50,114 nucleotides of DNA from Rhabdochlamydiaceae bacterium. Its GTDB lineage: Bacteria; Chlamydiota; Chlamydiia; Chlamydiales; Rhabdochlamydiaceae. The stretch lies in the NCBI GenBank assembly GCA_019745395.1, contig JAIETG010000012.1, forward strand, positions 1-50,114, written 5' to 3'. A program made the translations under genes and the position numbers. Positions 40,626-49,587 of this stretch are shown piece by piece. The number at the start of each line of letters is the position of its first letter. Position 1 is the stretch's first letter. The notes under the pieces were generated by a model. It was not told the origin of the DNA. It made no database searches and saw nothing but the letters and a program-made list of their open reading frames with translations.

Positions 40626-42239
40626 TTGCGTGTCAAATTCATGAAATTGGATGAAGAAATTAGCAAGGATCCTTGCAAGAAACCAGATAAACAGAAGCCT
40701 GCTTTATCAGAAGAGCTTCAAAAATGGATTGCCTCTTTAGAGGAATGTACTCTTCCTGAAGAGAAAATCCGATCGATGATTGAAGCAATGCAAAGCAGGG
40801 TTGATGAAAATGGCTCTCCTAAATTTCGTGAATTTTGGGAAATAAGAAACCTTTGTCTTCCCTTATTTAAAGGAATGCCTCCTTCTTTGCTCAGAACGGA
40901 ACTGTGGCAGCAGTATGTGGATCTTTCTGTAAAAGCCAGACGTTTAAAAGTAGTGCTCGAAGAGAAATCTTCTTTTGCTTATGAGCAAATGGACCTTGCG
41001 ATTGCATCTTTGGAGCAAGACTTGGGGAATTATGCGGAAAAAACCCTGCAAATGCCAGAGTTAGACTCTTACGTTACTTTAGAGCCTCTTTCAGCAAAAA
41101 GAGATCAGTATAGCAATCTATACAAAGAAATGCATTTGCTCAATGTTTTTGCGGCTAAGGTAAACGCGTTAAGAAAAGAAGCGATCAAAACTGATATGAG
41201 AGTTCGAAATAAGCATAAGCTTTTTGAAAGACTTTCCGCTTGCGGAAACCAGATTTTTCCTAAGAGAAAAGAGCTTATTAAGAAAATGTCTCATATGTTT
41301 ACTCAAGACGTTCTTTTGTTTGCAGAAACATACTTTCCAGTAGAAAAAAAACCATCTATCGCTCTGTATTCTTTGCAAGAAGAGATCAAAATATTGCAGC
41401 AATTGGCAAAAAAGCTGACCTTAAATACTCAAGCCTTTACGGAAGTGCGCAAGACTTTAAGTCAGCATTGGGATCAGTTAAAATTACGAGAAAAAGAGAA
41501 AAAGCAAGAATTTGTTCAGCGAAAACAACAGCAGCAGCAAAGCCATGAACAAGCTGTAGAAAAAGTGCTGGAATTTGAAGGCTTTTGTAAGGAAAGTGCT
41601 TCTTTACCACTTATCCAGTCGAAATTTGAAGAGATTTTTACCCAGATAAAAGCGCTACCAGATTTAAGTCGAGATTCTGAAAGACATTGTAAGGAGCGAA
41701 TGATTGCTTGTAAAAAACCTTTTGAAGAACTGGAAAAACAGCAAAGACTAGAGGTGGGCAAGCTAGAGAGAGAACAAAAAGCTTTGCGTTTGCAAAAATT
41801 TCAGGAACTGCAAAGTGAAATACAAAAAGCTTTAGAAGAGGGTGAACGCAACTCTTTTGATGCCTTGGTTGTTTTGCAAGAGAGTATTGAAGGGAAGATC
41901 AAAAATCTTGTAGTATTAAAAACGGAAAAAATGGTACTTGATCGTTTGATGAGAGCGTTCAAAGACCTTCTTTTAGAAGCGAAAAGACGCAGTTTTGGTT
42001 CCCATCTTGATCAAGAAAAGTATGCAGAGCTTCAAGCTCTTCTTCAAGATAAGAAAGCGAGAAGACAAGAAGTTAAAGAACAGATTCAAGTGTATAGAAA
42101 AGCTCTTGGTGGATCTGGTTTGGATTTCGAAAAATCCATGATGTATCAAGAATGGATGGAATCTGAAAAAGAAGTTTTAGAAAAAATGAATGCATCGATC
42201 ACTGAATTAGAAGAAAAGATCGAGCAAATTGAAGGATAA
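40626..42239 (+). CDS. coiled-coil protein (CT768-like)
   Basis: 537 residues from a TTG, or 532 from the ATG at 40641; neither has a clear SD. The protein is strongly coiled-coil, with a Gln run (RKQQQQQS) and repeated EKEKKQE-type segments, and no signal peptide. Position between miaA and rsfS matches the unknown Chlamydia gene CT768. Its function is unknown; a structural or chaperone-like role is possible. The HAD gene starts four bases after its stop. Confidence 0.75.
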   Translation: MRVKFMKLDEEISKDPCKKPDKQKPALSEELQKWIASLEECTLPEEKIRSMIEAMQSRVDENGSPKFREFWEIRNLCLPLFKGMPPSLLRTELWQQYVDLSVKARRLKVVLEEKSSFAYEQMDLAIASLEQDLGNYAEKTLQMPELDSYVTLEPLSAKRDQYSNLYKEMHLLNVFAAKVNALRKEAIKTDMRVRNKHKLFERLSACGNQIFPKRKELIKKMSHMFTQDVLLFAETYFPVEKKPSIALYSLQEEIKILQQLAKKLTLNTQAFTEVRKTLSQHWDQLKLREKEKKQEFVQRKQQQQQSHEQAVEKVLEFEGFCKESASLPLIQSKFEEIFTQIKALPDLSRDSERHCKERMIACKKPFEELEKQQRLEVGKLEREQKALRLQKFQELQSEIQKALEEGERNSFDALVVLQESIEGKIKNLVVLKTEKMVLDRLMRAFKDLLLEAKRRSFGSHLDQEKYAELQALLQDKKARRQEVKEQIQVYRKALGGSGLDFEKSMMYQEWMESEKEVLEKMNASITELEEKIEQIEG

Positions 42240-42242
42240 TCA

Positions 42243-42884
42243 TTGAAATTTTCGGTATTTGATCTAGATCGAACTCTTATTTCTAAGAATAGTAGTTTTG
42301 AATTTTGTAAATACTTGTACAAAAACCGAATTTTTTCTTTTTTTTTTGTTGTCCAATCTTTTTTATATTGTATCCGGCATAAGTATTTTGGGCTTACATT
42401 AGAGCAACTTCACCATAGTGTCTTTCGTAAGCTCCTGCGAGGAATGTCTTTAACAACTCTTTCAGAGTATGTTTACTCATTCGTAGAAAAAGAGATAGAG
42501 AGTTTACTCTACCAGCCCGCCATAGAAAGACTTAGACTTGCTCAACATGAAGGGCATTTCACTATGATCTTATCCAATTCCCCAGGTTTTTTAGTCGGTC
42601 CGATTGCCTCTAAGTTGCAGGTAGATGATTGGAGAGCCTCAGAATATAAAGTTGACAAAGATCAAAGACTCTGTCAAATTGCCCTGATTTTGCATGGGGA
42701 AACAAAAGCCTTTTGGGTTCGTGCTATGAGCCGTTACCTTGGAATCCAAGAGCAAGAAATTACAGCATACTCCGATAGTTATCTCGATTTGCCTTTTTTG
42801 CAATCGGCAGGAGTTCCTGTAGTTGTCAATCCCGATAGTAAATTGAAAAAAATCTCCAAAGAAAAGAGCTGGGAAGAAATCTAA
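42243..42884 (+). CDS. HAD-IB family phosphatase-like protein
   Basis: 213 residues started at TTG with GAAGGA upstream. It has the nucleophile motif VFDLDRTL (residues 5-12), the SNSPG motif, and the late Asp pair in YSDSYLDLPFL. The class IB (phosphoserine phosphatase-like) cap region holds a hydrophobic stretch. The loop after residue 30 contains a T10 run (42338-42347) encoding Ser-Phe-Phe-Phe. The substrate is unknown. It sits between the coiled-coil gene and glnN, a position without a counterpart in my recollection of Chlamydia. Confidence 0.82.
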   Translation: MKFSVFDLDRTLISKNSSFEFCKYLYKNRIFSFFFVVQSFLYCIRHKYFGLTLEQLHHSVFRKLLRGMSLTTLSEYVYSFVEKEIESLLYQPAIERLRLAQHEGHFTMILSNSPGFLVGPIASKLQVDDWRASEYKVDKDQRLCQIALILHGETKAFWVRAMSRYLGIQEQEITAYSDSYLDLPFLQSAGVPVVVNPDSKLKKISKEKSWEEI

Positions 42885-42902
42885 CGTTAAAGGAGCTTTG
42901 CG

Positions 42903-45020
42903 ATGACCTCTCGACAATCGTCTTCTCTATATATGGATCAATTGGGTAGCTTGACGTTTCATCAAGGCGTCATGGAAAAGAGACTTTCTAAAGAAGTCTT
43001 CGAGAATGTAATGGGTGCGATGGATGGCAAAGGAAGAATCAATCCTCTTTATGGCGATGAAATTGCCACTGCGATGAAACAGTGGGCTGTTGATTTAGGA
43101 GCTACGCATTTTTGTCATTGGTTTCATCCTCTAACTGGAAAGGCTGCAGAAAAACATGATGCTTTTTTAGATATAGGAGCAGGAGGCCACGTCATAGAAA
43201 GATTTTCTGGCAAATGGCTGTTTAAAGGAGAGCCTGATGCGTCTTCTTTTCCTTCAGGAGGTTTGCGTAAAACAGCATCAGCTCGTGGATATTCTTGTTG
43301 GGATTCACAGTGCTATCCCTTTCTTTGGAAAGTGAAAGATGTGGTGACTCTCTGTATTCCGGCGGTTTTCTTTTCATGGTGTGGAAAGGCTCTAGATTTG
43401 ACCATCCCTTTAATGCGTTCTGAGGAAAAGCTTGGGCAAGCTGGGTTAAGATTGCTTCATTTGCTTGGGGAAGAGGCTTCGCAAGTTTGTTCGACTTTAG
43501 GATGTGAGCAAGAATACTTTTTGCTGCCCAAGGATCTTTGGCAGGCAAGGCCAGATCTTCGCATGCTAGGCCGGACTCTTTTGGGGGCTCCACCAGCTAA
43601 GGGACAAGAACTTGAAGATCACTATTTTTCTGCAGTGCCATCTACAGTATTAGCTTTTATGAAAGATGTGGAGCAAAAAGCTTTTGCTCTAGGATTAGCT
43701 TTAAAAACACGTCATAGTGAAGTGGCTCCGCAACAGTTTGAGGCAGCGCCTCTTTTTGAAAGGTCTCCTCAAGCGATCCATCATAATTTGCTGCTCATGC
43801 AGATTATGCACTATACGGCATTAGAGCATGATTTTGCTTGTCTTTTTCATGAAAAACCCTTTGCGGGAATTAATGGTTCTGGAAAGCATTGTAATTGGTC
43901 CTTAAAAACTGATACAGATATGAATCTTTTAGATCCGATCCTTTTAGAATCAAAGCCCCTTCTGTTTCTTTCTTTTCTTACTGCCATCGTCTCTGCGGTT
44001 CATCGCCATGGATCGCTTTTACGAGCAAGTATTGCCTCTTCAGGAAATGATCATCGCTTAGGGGGAAATGAAGCTCCTCCTGCTATCATTTCTGTCTATT
44101 TGGGCGAGGGGCTTGAAAAGCTTTTAGAAGCTGTAGAAAATCAAAGAGAATATACATACATTGCAGAATCGATGAGAGATCTACAAATTCCTACGTTGCC
44201 TCATCTTTTGTTAGACACTTTAGATCGCAATCGCACTTCTCCTTTTGTTTTTACTGGAAACAAGTTTGAGTTTCGTTCTGTAGGAGCGTCTGCGCATCCA
44301 GGAAAGGCTGTAACGGTTTTAAATGCGATTGTCGCAGAATCTTTAGATCGTCTTGTGGATCTAATTGAGAAAGAAAGAGCTCAAGGAGCTCCTTTAAAAG
44401 AATGTGTCTTGCGCGTTTTGCAAAAGGAACTAACGAAAAGTAGATCTATCCGATATCTTGGTGATAATTATTTAGAAGACTGGAGGCAAGAGGCTTCTTT
44501 AAGAGCTCTTCCTCATATAGAAAGATCTTCTCATGCTTTTTTGCAATTTACAGAAGAAAAGGCTCATTCGGTTTTTGAAGGAATTCTTTCTTTGGAAGAA
44601 AGGCGTGCGCAAGTAGAAGTGATGGAAAATGTGTATGCGCATACCATTGCTTGCGAAGCAAAGCTAATGTTGGATCTGGTGGATACACAGATTGTGCCAG
44701 CGTGTTTAGAATATCAAACTCTGCTTGCCAAAAATGTCCATTGGATGGGCGTCAGTGTGGGTGGACTTTCTATCCAAACTAAGGAAGTTTTGTTGCACGT
44801 TAGTGAGTCTATAGAAGAGATGATCCTAAGAAGTAAGGCGTTGAAAGAAGAGCTTGTTGCGGCTCTTTCTCTGACATCAAGATCTCAAGCTTATGCTTTT
44901 TCAGATCTAGTGTGTCCGCGAATGAATGCTTTAAGATCTACTGTTGATGCTTTAGAGAAAAAGGTGCAGGACTCTCTTTGGCCGTTGCCAAAGTATAGAG
45001 AACTGCTTTTTTCCTTATGA
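42903..45020 (+). CDS. glnN: glutamine synthetase type III
   Basis: 705 residues, the length of the GSIII class. It makes glutamine from glutamate, ammonia and ATP. Class signatures: N-terminal GRINPLYGDEIATAMKQWA, THFCHWFHPLTG, SFPSGGLRKTASARGY, and ASSGNDHRLGGNEAPPAIIS, then GNKFEFRSVGAS. GSIII is known from Bacteroides and cyanobacteria and is rare in intracellular bacteria. AAAGGAG precedes the ATG. The stop overlaps nadD by four bases (ATGA). Confidence 0.94.
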   Translation: MTSRQSSSLYMDQLGSLTFHQGVMEKRLSKEVFENVMGAMDGKGRINPLYGDEIATAMKQWAVDLGATHFCHWFHPLTGKAAEKHDAFLDIGAGGHVIERFSGKWLFKGEPDASSFPSGGLRKTASARGYSCWDSQCYPFLWKVKDVVTLCIPAVFFSWCGKALDLTIPLMRSEEKLGQAGLRLLHLLGEEASQVCSTLGCEQEYFLLPKDLWQARPDLRMLGRTLLGAPPAKGQELEDHYFSAVPSTVLAFMKDVEQKAFALGLALKTRHSEVAPQQFEAAPLFERSPQAIHHNLLLMQIMHYTALEHDFACLFHEKPFAGINGSGKHCNWSLKTDTDMNLLDPILLESKPLLFLSFLTAIVSAVHRHGSLLRASIASSGNDHRLGGNEAPPAIISVYLGEGLEKLLEAVENQREYTYIAESMRDLQIPTLPHLLLDTLDRNRTSPFVFTGNKFEFRSVGASAHPGKAVTVLNAIVAESLDRLVDLIEKERAQGAPLKECVLRVLQKELTKSRSIRYLGDNYLEDWRQEASLRALPHIERSSHAFLQFTEEKAHSVFEGILSLEERRAQVEVMENVYAHTIACEAKLMLDLVDTQIVPACLEYQTLLAKNVHWMGVSVGGLSIQTKEVLLHVSESIEEMILRSKALKEELVAALSLTSRSQAYAFSDLVCPRMNALRSTVDALEKKVQDSLWPLPKYRELLFSL

Positions 45021-45604
45021 GGATTGGTGTTTTTGGTGGAACTTTTGATCCTGTGCATTTTGGACATATTCACTTAGCTCTTAGCTTGCTAGAAATTTGG
45101 AAGTTGGATCAGGTTATATTTTCTCCAAGCCGTGTTTCTCCTTTCAAAGAAGAGAGCGGAATGCAGGCATCTCCTATGCAGCGCTTGGAGATGCTGAAAC
45201 TAGCTTTAGAAGGGGTTCCAGCTTGTAGGGTGATTGATTTTGAGGTGCAGCGCTTGGGGCCCTCTTACACTATAGATTTAGTTCGTCATGTAAAATCTTT
45301 ATATGCAGAGACGGATGAGCTTTTCCTTCTATTAGGAGAAGATCTTGTACCTGAATTTTCTCGATGGAAAGAGTATAAACAAATTCTTTCTTTAGTGACT
45401 CCCATAATAGGCTGTCGAGTTCGAGAAGAGAATAAGAAATCTTGGGATTTTCCAGAGTCTATGGAGATGGGAAGGGTGCCTATCCCTATTTTAGAGATCA
45501 GTAGTACACAGATTAGAGAAAGAATTAAAAATAAGTTGTATTGTCAACATTTGATTCCTGAAAAAGTGTTCGATTATATTTGTGAAAATAAAATATATTT
45601 ATAG
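45017..45604 (+). CDS. nadD: nicotinate-nucleotide adenylyltransferase
   Basis: 195 residues; converts nicotinate mononucleotide and ATP to deamido-NAD. The nucleotidyltransferase motif GGTFDPVHFGHIHLAL is complete and the later ISSTQIRERI carries the ISSTxxR signature. It is coupled to glnN. rsfS follows after nine bases, the nadD-rsfS pairing found in many bacteria. In Chlamydiaceae the neighbourhood lacks nadD. Confidence 0.95.
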   Translation: MRIGVFGGTFDPVHFGHIHLALSLLEIWKLDQVIFSPSRVSPFKEESGMQASPMQRLEMLKLALEGVPACRVIDFEVQRLGPSYTIDLVRHVKSLYAETDELFLLLGEDLVPEFSRWKEYKQILSLVTPIIGCRVREENKKSWDFPESMEMGRVPIPILEISSTQIRERIKNKLYCQHLIPEKVFDYICENKIYL

Positions 45605-45613
45605 TGATTAATT

Positions 45614-45994
45614 ATGCAAAAAGATCTTTTTTTTCTTTTAAATAAAATTTCTCAGTCGATTTTTGATAAGAAAGGGAGTAATATCTTAGCCTTAGATGTA
45701 AGGCCTAGTGGTAGCTTTTCCGATTTTGTGATTATTGCAGAAGGTAACGTAGATAAACACACCATTGCAATAGCAGAGTCTGTAGAAAAAGCAATGGAGG
45801 AAGAGGGGTGGTATTGCACTTATGTGCAAGGAAAGCAAACGGGGGATTGGATTGTACTCGACTACACACAGATAGCGATACACCTGTTTATCCCATCGAT
45901 GCGCGATAAATACCAATTAGAACGTTTATGGCAAAAAGCTGAAATTGTAGATGTGGTTATCGAAGTCCCGGAAAATCATTGCCTAAATTTATAA
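45614..45994 (+). CDS. rsfS: ribosomal silencing factor
   Basis: 126 residues of the RsfS/Iojap family. It binds ribosomal protein L14 and blocks subunit joining when nutrients are short. Typical segments: FSDFVIIAEGNVDKHTIAIAESVE, GDWIVLDYTQIAIHLFIPSMRDKYQLERLW. SD is weak. Follows nadD and precedes fabF as CT769-CT770. Confidence 0.94.
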   Translation: MQKDLFFLLNKISQSIFDKKGSNILALDVRPSGSFSDFVIIAEGNVDKHTIAIAESVEKAMEEEGWYCTYVQGKQTGDWIVLDYTQIAIHLFIPSMRDKYQLERLWQKAEIVDVVIEVPENHCLNL

Positions 45995-46034
45995 TTGTTT
46001 AGTAATCTCATGAGTCTTTTTTATAAGAGGATGT

Positions 46035-47294
46035 ATGGCGAAAAAGCGTGTAGTTGTAACAGGAATGGGAGTTGTCTCTTGTTTTGGTACGGATGTAGAT
46101 GTTTTTTATAATCAATTGTTATCTGGCGCAAGTGGAATTACTGCGATAAAGCAGTTTCCTTGTGAGGATCACCCTACTCGATTTGCAGGAAGTGTGCAAG
46201 ATTTTGATATGGGAGATTATATCGATAAAAAACAAGCACGCAGAGTCGATCCTTTTGTTCGTTATGCGATGGTTGCTGGAAAGAAAGCTTTAGAGATGGG
46301 GCTTCTTACAGGTCAGGCTCTAGAGAATCTGGATAAAACTCGTTGTGGAATTGTGATTGGATCGGGGATGGGTGGAATGGAAGTGTACTCGCAAGGAGTG
46401 CAGACCATATTAGAAAAAGGGTTCAAAAGACTCACTCCTTTCTTTGTTCCATTTATTATCACGAATATGGCAGGAGCTCTTCTTGCGATTGATCTCGGCT
46501 TTATGGGGCCCAATTATTCTATTTCTACCGCTTGTGCAACATCCAATTACTCGATCCATGCAGCTGCAGAGCATATCCGTAGAGGGGATGCTGATGTAAT
46601 GCTTACAGGCGGTTGTGAAGCTGCTATTACCCCAATTGGATTGGCTGGATTTGTAGCTTGTAAAGCTCTTTCTGAGAGAAATGACGATCCACAAAAAGCT
46701 TCACGTCCTTGGGACAAAAATAGAGATGGATTTGTCATGGGAGAAGGCGCTGGAGTCTTGGTCTTAGAAAGTTTAGAGCATGCTTTAGCTCGAGGTGCTC
46801 CGATCTTAGCTGAGTATTTAGGAGGCGCTGTCACTTGTGATGCAAGTCACATGACAGATCCTAGACAAGATGGCCTCGGAATTAAATTGTGTGCAGAAAA
46901 AGCTATGCTGGATGCAAATATTGCCAAAGAAGAAGTGAACTATATCAATGCTCACGCTACTTCTACTTTAGCTGGTGATCTTTGCGAAATGGAAGCAATG
47001 AAGCAGATCTTTGGACCGCAAATGTTTAAAGATATGAAAGTTAATGCGACCAAATCCATGACAGGTCACGGACTTGGTGCGGCAGGGGGACTTGAAGCTA
47101 TAGCTGTAATTAAAGCCATTGAAACAGGGAAAGTGCATCCAACAATCAATTTGGATAATCCAGAAGAGGCTCTTGCAGGAATTGATCTAGTTCCTCTTGT
47201 AGCAAAAGAGCATAAAGTTCAAGTGGCTCTTTCTAATTCTTTTGGTTTTGGCGGACATAATTCTTGTTTGCTTTTTGCAAAGTATAATCGATGA
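46035..47294 (+). CDS. fabF: 3-oxoacyl-[acyl-carrier-protein] synthase II
   Basis: 419 residues; extends acyl chains by condensing malonyl-ACP with acyl-ACP. The catalytic triad is visible: Cys167 in SISTACATSNYSI, His in NAHATST, His in SMTGHGLGAAGG, with the closing NSFGFGGHNS. AGAGGA precedes the ATG. The ACP it uses is activated by the AcpS at 3517. The stop overlaps the Nudix gene by four bases. Confidence 0.95.
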   Translation: MAKKRVVVTGMGVVSCFGTDVDVFYNQLLSGASGITAIKQFPCEDHPTRFAGSVQDFDMGDYIDKKQARRVDPFVRYAMVAGKKALEMGLLTGQALENLDKTRCGIVIGSGMGGMEVYSQGVQTILEKGFKRLTPFFVPFIITNMAGALLAIDLGFMGPNYSISTACATSNYSIHAAAEHIRRGDADVMLTGGCEAAITPIGLAGFVACKALSERNDDPQKASRPWDKNRDGFVMGEGAGVLVLESLEHALARGAPILAEYLGGAVTCDASHMTDPRQDGLGIKLCAEKAMLDANIAKEEVNYINAHATSTLAGDLCEMEAMKQIFGPQMFKDMKVNATKSMTGHGLGAAGGLEAIAVIKAIETGKVHPTINLDNPEEALAGIDLVPLVAKEHKVQVALSNSFGFGGHNSCLLFAKYNR

Positions 47295-47722
47295 AAAGAG
47301 AATACTCCTATGGAGTTGTTCCTTTAAAACTCGTAGAAAAAGCTGTTTTCATTCTCCTTATTTTTCATAAAGGAGGAAAGCACTGGGGCTTCCCTAAGGG
47401 GCATAAAGATCATCAGGAAACGGATCTAGAGACGGCTAAAAGAGAGCTGAAGGAAGAGACGGGGCTAGAGATAGAGACTCTTCTTTCAGAGGTCCCCTAT
47501 GTAGAGTCTTATGTTTTTTATAAATTTCATGAAAAAGTTCACAAGACGGTAGCTTACTATCCAGCGCTTGCTTCAGGAGAATTGCGATTACAGCCGGAAG
47601 AGATCTTAGATGCTAAGTGGCTTCCTCTAGCTGAGGCCATTCATTATTTGACCTTTAAAGAAGCTAAGGAGATCTGCCATCAGGTTGCTAAACTTCTTGC
47701 AAAATCCCAAGAAAAACATTAG
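47291..47722 (+). CDS. Nudix hydrolase (Ap4A-hydrolase type, CT771-like)
   Basis: 143 residues with Nudix box GHKDHQETDLETAKRELKEETGLE. The N-terminal SYGVVPL and GKHWGFPKGHK are typical of bis(5'-nucleosyl)-tetraphosphatases, which clear Ap4A. Coupled to fabF through an ATGA overlap, the same order as CT770-CT771. Confidence 0.9.
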   Translation: MKREYSYGVVPLKLVEKAVFILLIFHKGGKHWGFPKGHKDHQETDLETAKRELKEETGLEIETLLSEVPYVESYVFYKFHEKVHKTVAYYPALASGELRLQPEEILDAKWLPLAEAIHYLTFKEAKEICHQVAKLLAKSQEKH

Positions 47723-47760
47723 CATGCAGACATGTATTCTCCTAACCGGGCCACTTTTTT

Positions 47761-49578
47761 ATGAAAAGGTTTTTGTTTAGTTTTCTTTCCTATTCTTCTC
47801 TTATTACCTTAGCTTTTTCTACAAGTTGTGAACGTCATACAATCTCCATACAAGAAGATTCTTCTCAAACGGAAGCTGCAGAGCAGCTTCAATCGGTAGT
47901 AGATGCTTATTTTGAGTCGTATCTTAAGCTGAATCCCTTATTTGCAACATCCATTGGGGATCACCGCTTTGATGATCAGATGACAATTGACATTAGTCTA
48001 GAATACAGAGAAAAAGAAGCTCTTCTTACACGAACCTTTCTTGAGCAAGTAAGAAAGATTGGCAGTAAAAAATTATCCGGCCAAGATCTTATTACTTACG
48101 AGATGTTTGTACAAGATTTGCAAGCATTAGAAAACTTGCAAAAAGTTGACTTGAGCTATCTTTTGCCGTTTAATCAATTTGATAGTTTTTTTTCTGACTT
48201 TGCAGAGATAGCTTCAGGACGAAGTTATGTTACCTTTGAAACGCAAGCTGATTATGAAAATTTTTTAAAACGTGCTCAAATAGTCCCAGCTTACATCGAT
48301 ACGATGATTGCGAATATGCAAGAAGGGATGAAGAAAGGGGTTACAACTCCTCAGGTTTTAGTTGGCAAAGGCCTGAAACAGCTGCAAGCTTTGTTAGTTT
48401 CAGACTATAAGGAAAGTGTTTTTTATCTACCGGTGTTATCCCTGCCTAATGTAGTGAAAGGCTCTGAAGCCGCTGCTATCAATGCTTCTTATGATGAGAT
48501 GATTCAGAAAATTATTTATCCCTCTTATCAAAAATTAGAAAAATTTGTGCGCGAAAAATATCTTCCTCAAGCTAGAACCACTGATGGTTTATGCGAAATA
48601 CCCGGAGGAGAAGCGTATTATCGAGCTTTAGTTGCTGAATATACGACAACAAGTCTTTCTCCTAAAGAAATCATGGAATTGGGATATGGGGAAGTTAAAA
48701 GGATTGAAAAAGAACTGGAGCAGGTTAAAGATCAGTTAGAATTTAAAGGTAACCTCTCTGCTTTTTTTGCTTCCTTAAAAAAGAAAACTCCAGAGCTTTA
48801 TCCTTTTCAGTCTGCAAAAGAAATCATGGATGCTTACTGGCTAATTGACGAAAAAGTGATGCAAAAAATTCCTGAGCACTTTCGCTTGATGCCAAAAGCT
48901 CCTTTAGAAATTCGTCAGGTGGAAGCCTTCAAAGCTGAAAATGCCTCGGAAGCTTACCAACCTCCTAGTGAAGATGGTTCGCGTCCTGGAATTTTTTGGG
49001 TTCCTATTACCAATCCTAGAGATTATTCTTTCAAAGACATGGAAACGCTTTTCTTACATGAAGCAATTCCGGGTCATCATTTTCAGATCTCGATTCAACA
49101 AGAACTTCCGAACCTTAGCCGATATCGTAGATTTATGGGCAACACCGCTTATATAGAAGGATGGGCCCTTTATGCGGAGAGTTTAGGAAAAGAGCTTGGT
49201 ATGTATACAAATCCCTATCAATGGATCGGACGTCTTACCTTAGAAATGCATCGAGCAATTCGTTTGGTTGTCGATACGGGTATTCATTGGGAAGGATGGA
49301 CTCGAGAAAAAGCGATACAGTATTCTTTAGAGCATGAGCCTACCGATCTATCTGATATTATTTCAGAAATCGATCGTTATATGGCCATTCCAGGGCAAGC
49401 AGTTGCTTATAAAGTAGGGGAGCTAAAGATCCAAGAACTTAAAAAAAGAGCGCGGAACGTCCTCGGATCTCGATATTCTGAGAAGGCTTTTCACGATCAA
49501 GTTTTGCAAAATGGATCCTTGCCTTTATCTGTTTTACAAGAAGAGATTTCCAGGTATATAGAAGCAAACAAAAAGTAG
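47761..49578 (+). CDS. DUF885 family lipoprotein, probable metallopeptidase
   Basis: 605 residues. A signal peptide ends in STSC at residues 20-23, giving a plausible but atypical lipobox. The C-terminal half has the DUF885 zinc-site motif HEAIPGHH (residues 433-440) with a downstream YIEGWALYAE carrying the further Glu ligand. A peptidase acting in the periplasm is expected from the family; the substrate is unknown. A 39-base gap precedes it, without a clear SD. Confidence 0.85.
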   Translation: MKRFLFSFLSYSSLITLAFSTSCERHTISIQEDSSQTEAAEQLQSVVDAYFESYLKLNPLFATSIGDHRFDDQMTIDISLEYREKEALLTRTFLEQVRKIGSKKLSGQDLITYEMFVQDLQALENLQKVDLSYLLPFNQFDSFFSDFAEIASGRSYVTFETQADYENFLKRAQIVPAYIDTMIANMQEGMKKGVTTPQVLVGKGLKQLQALLVSDYKESVFYLPVLSLPNVVKGSEAAAINASYDEMIQKIIYPSYQKLEKFVREKYLPQARTTDGLCEIPGGEAYYRALVAEYTTTSLSPKEIMELGYGEVKRIEKELEQVKDQLEFKGNLSAFFASLKKKTPELYPFQSAKEIMDAYWLIDEKVMQKIPEHFRLMPKAPLEIRQVEAFKAENASEAYQPPSEDGSRPGIFWVPITNPRDYSFKDMETLFLHEAIPGHHFQISIQQELPNLSRYRRFMGNTAYIEGWALYAESLGKELGMYTNPYQWIGRLTLEMHRAIRLVVDTGIHWEGWTREKAIQYSLEHEPTDLSDIISEIDRYMAIPGQAVAYKVGELKIQELKKRARNVLGSRYSEKAFHDQVLQNGSLPLSVLQEEISRYIEANKK

Positions 49579-49587
49579 TAAACTCAT

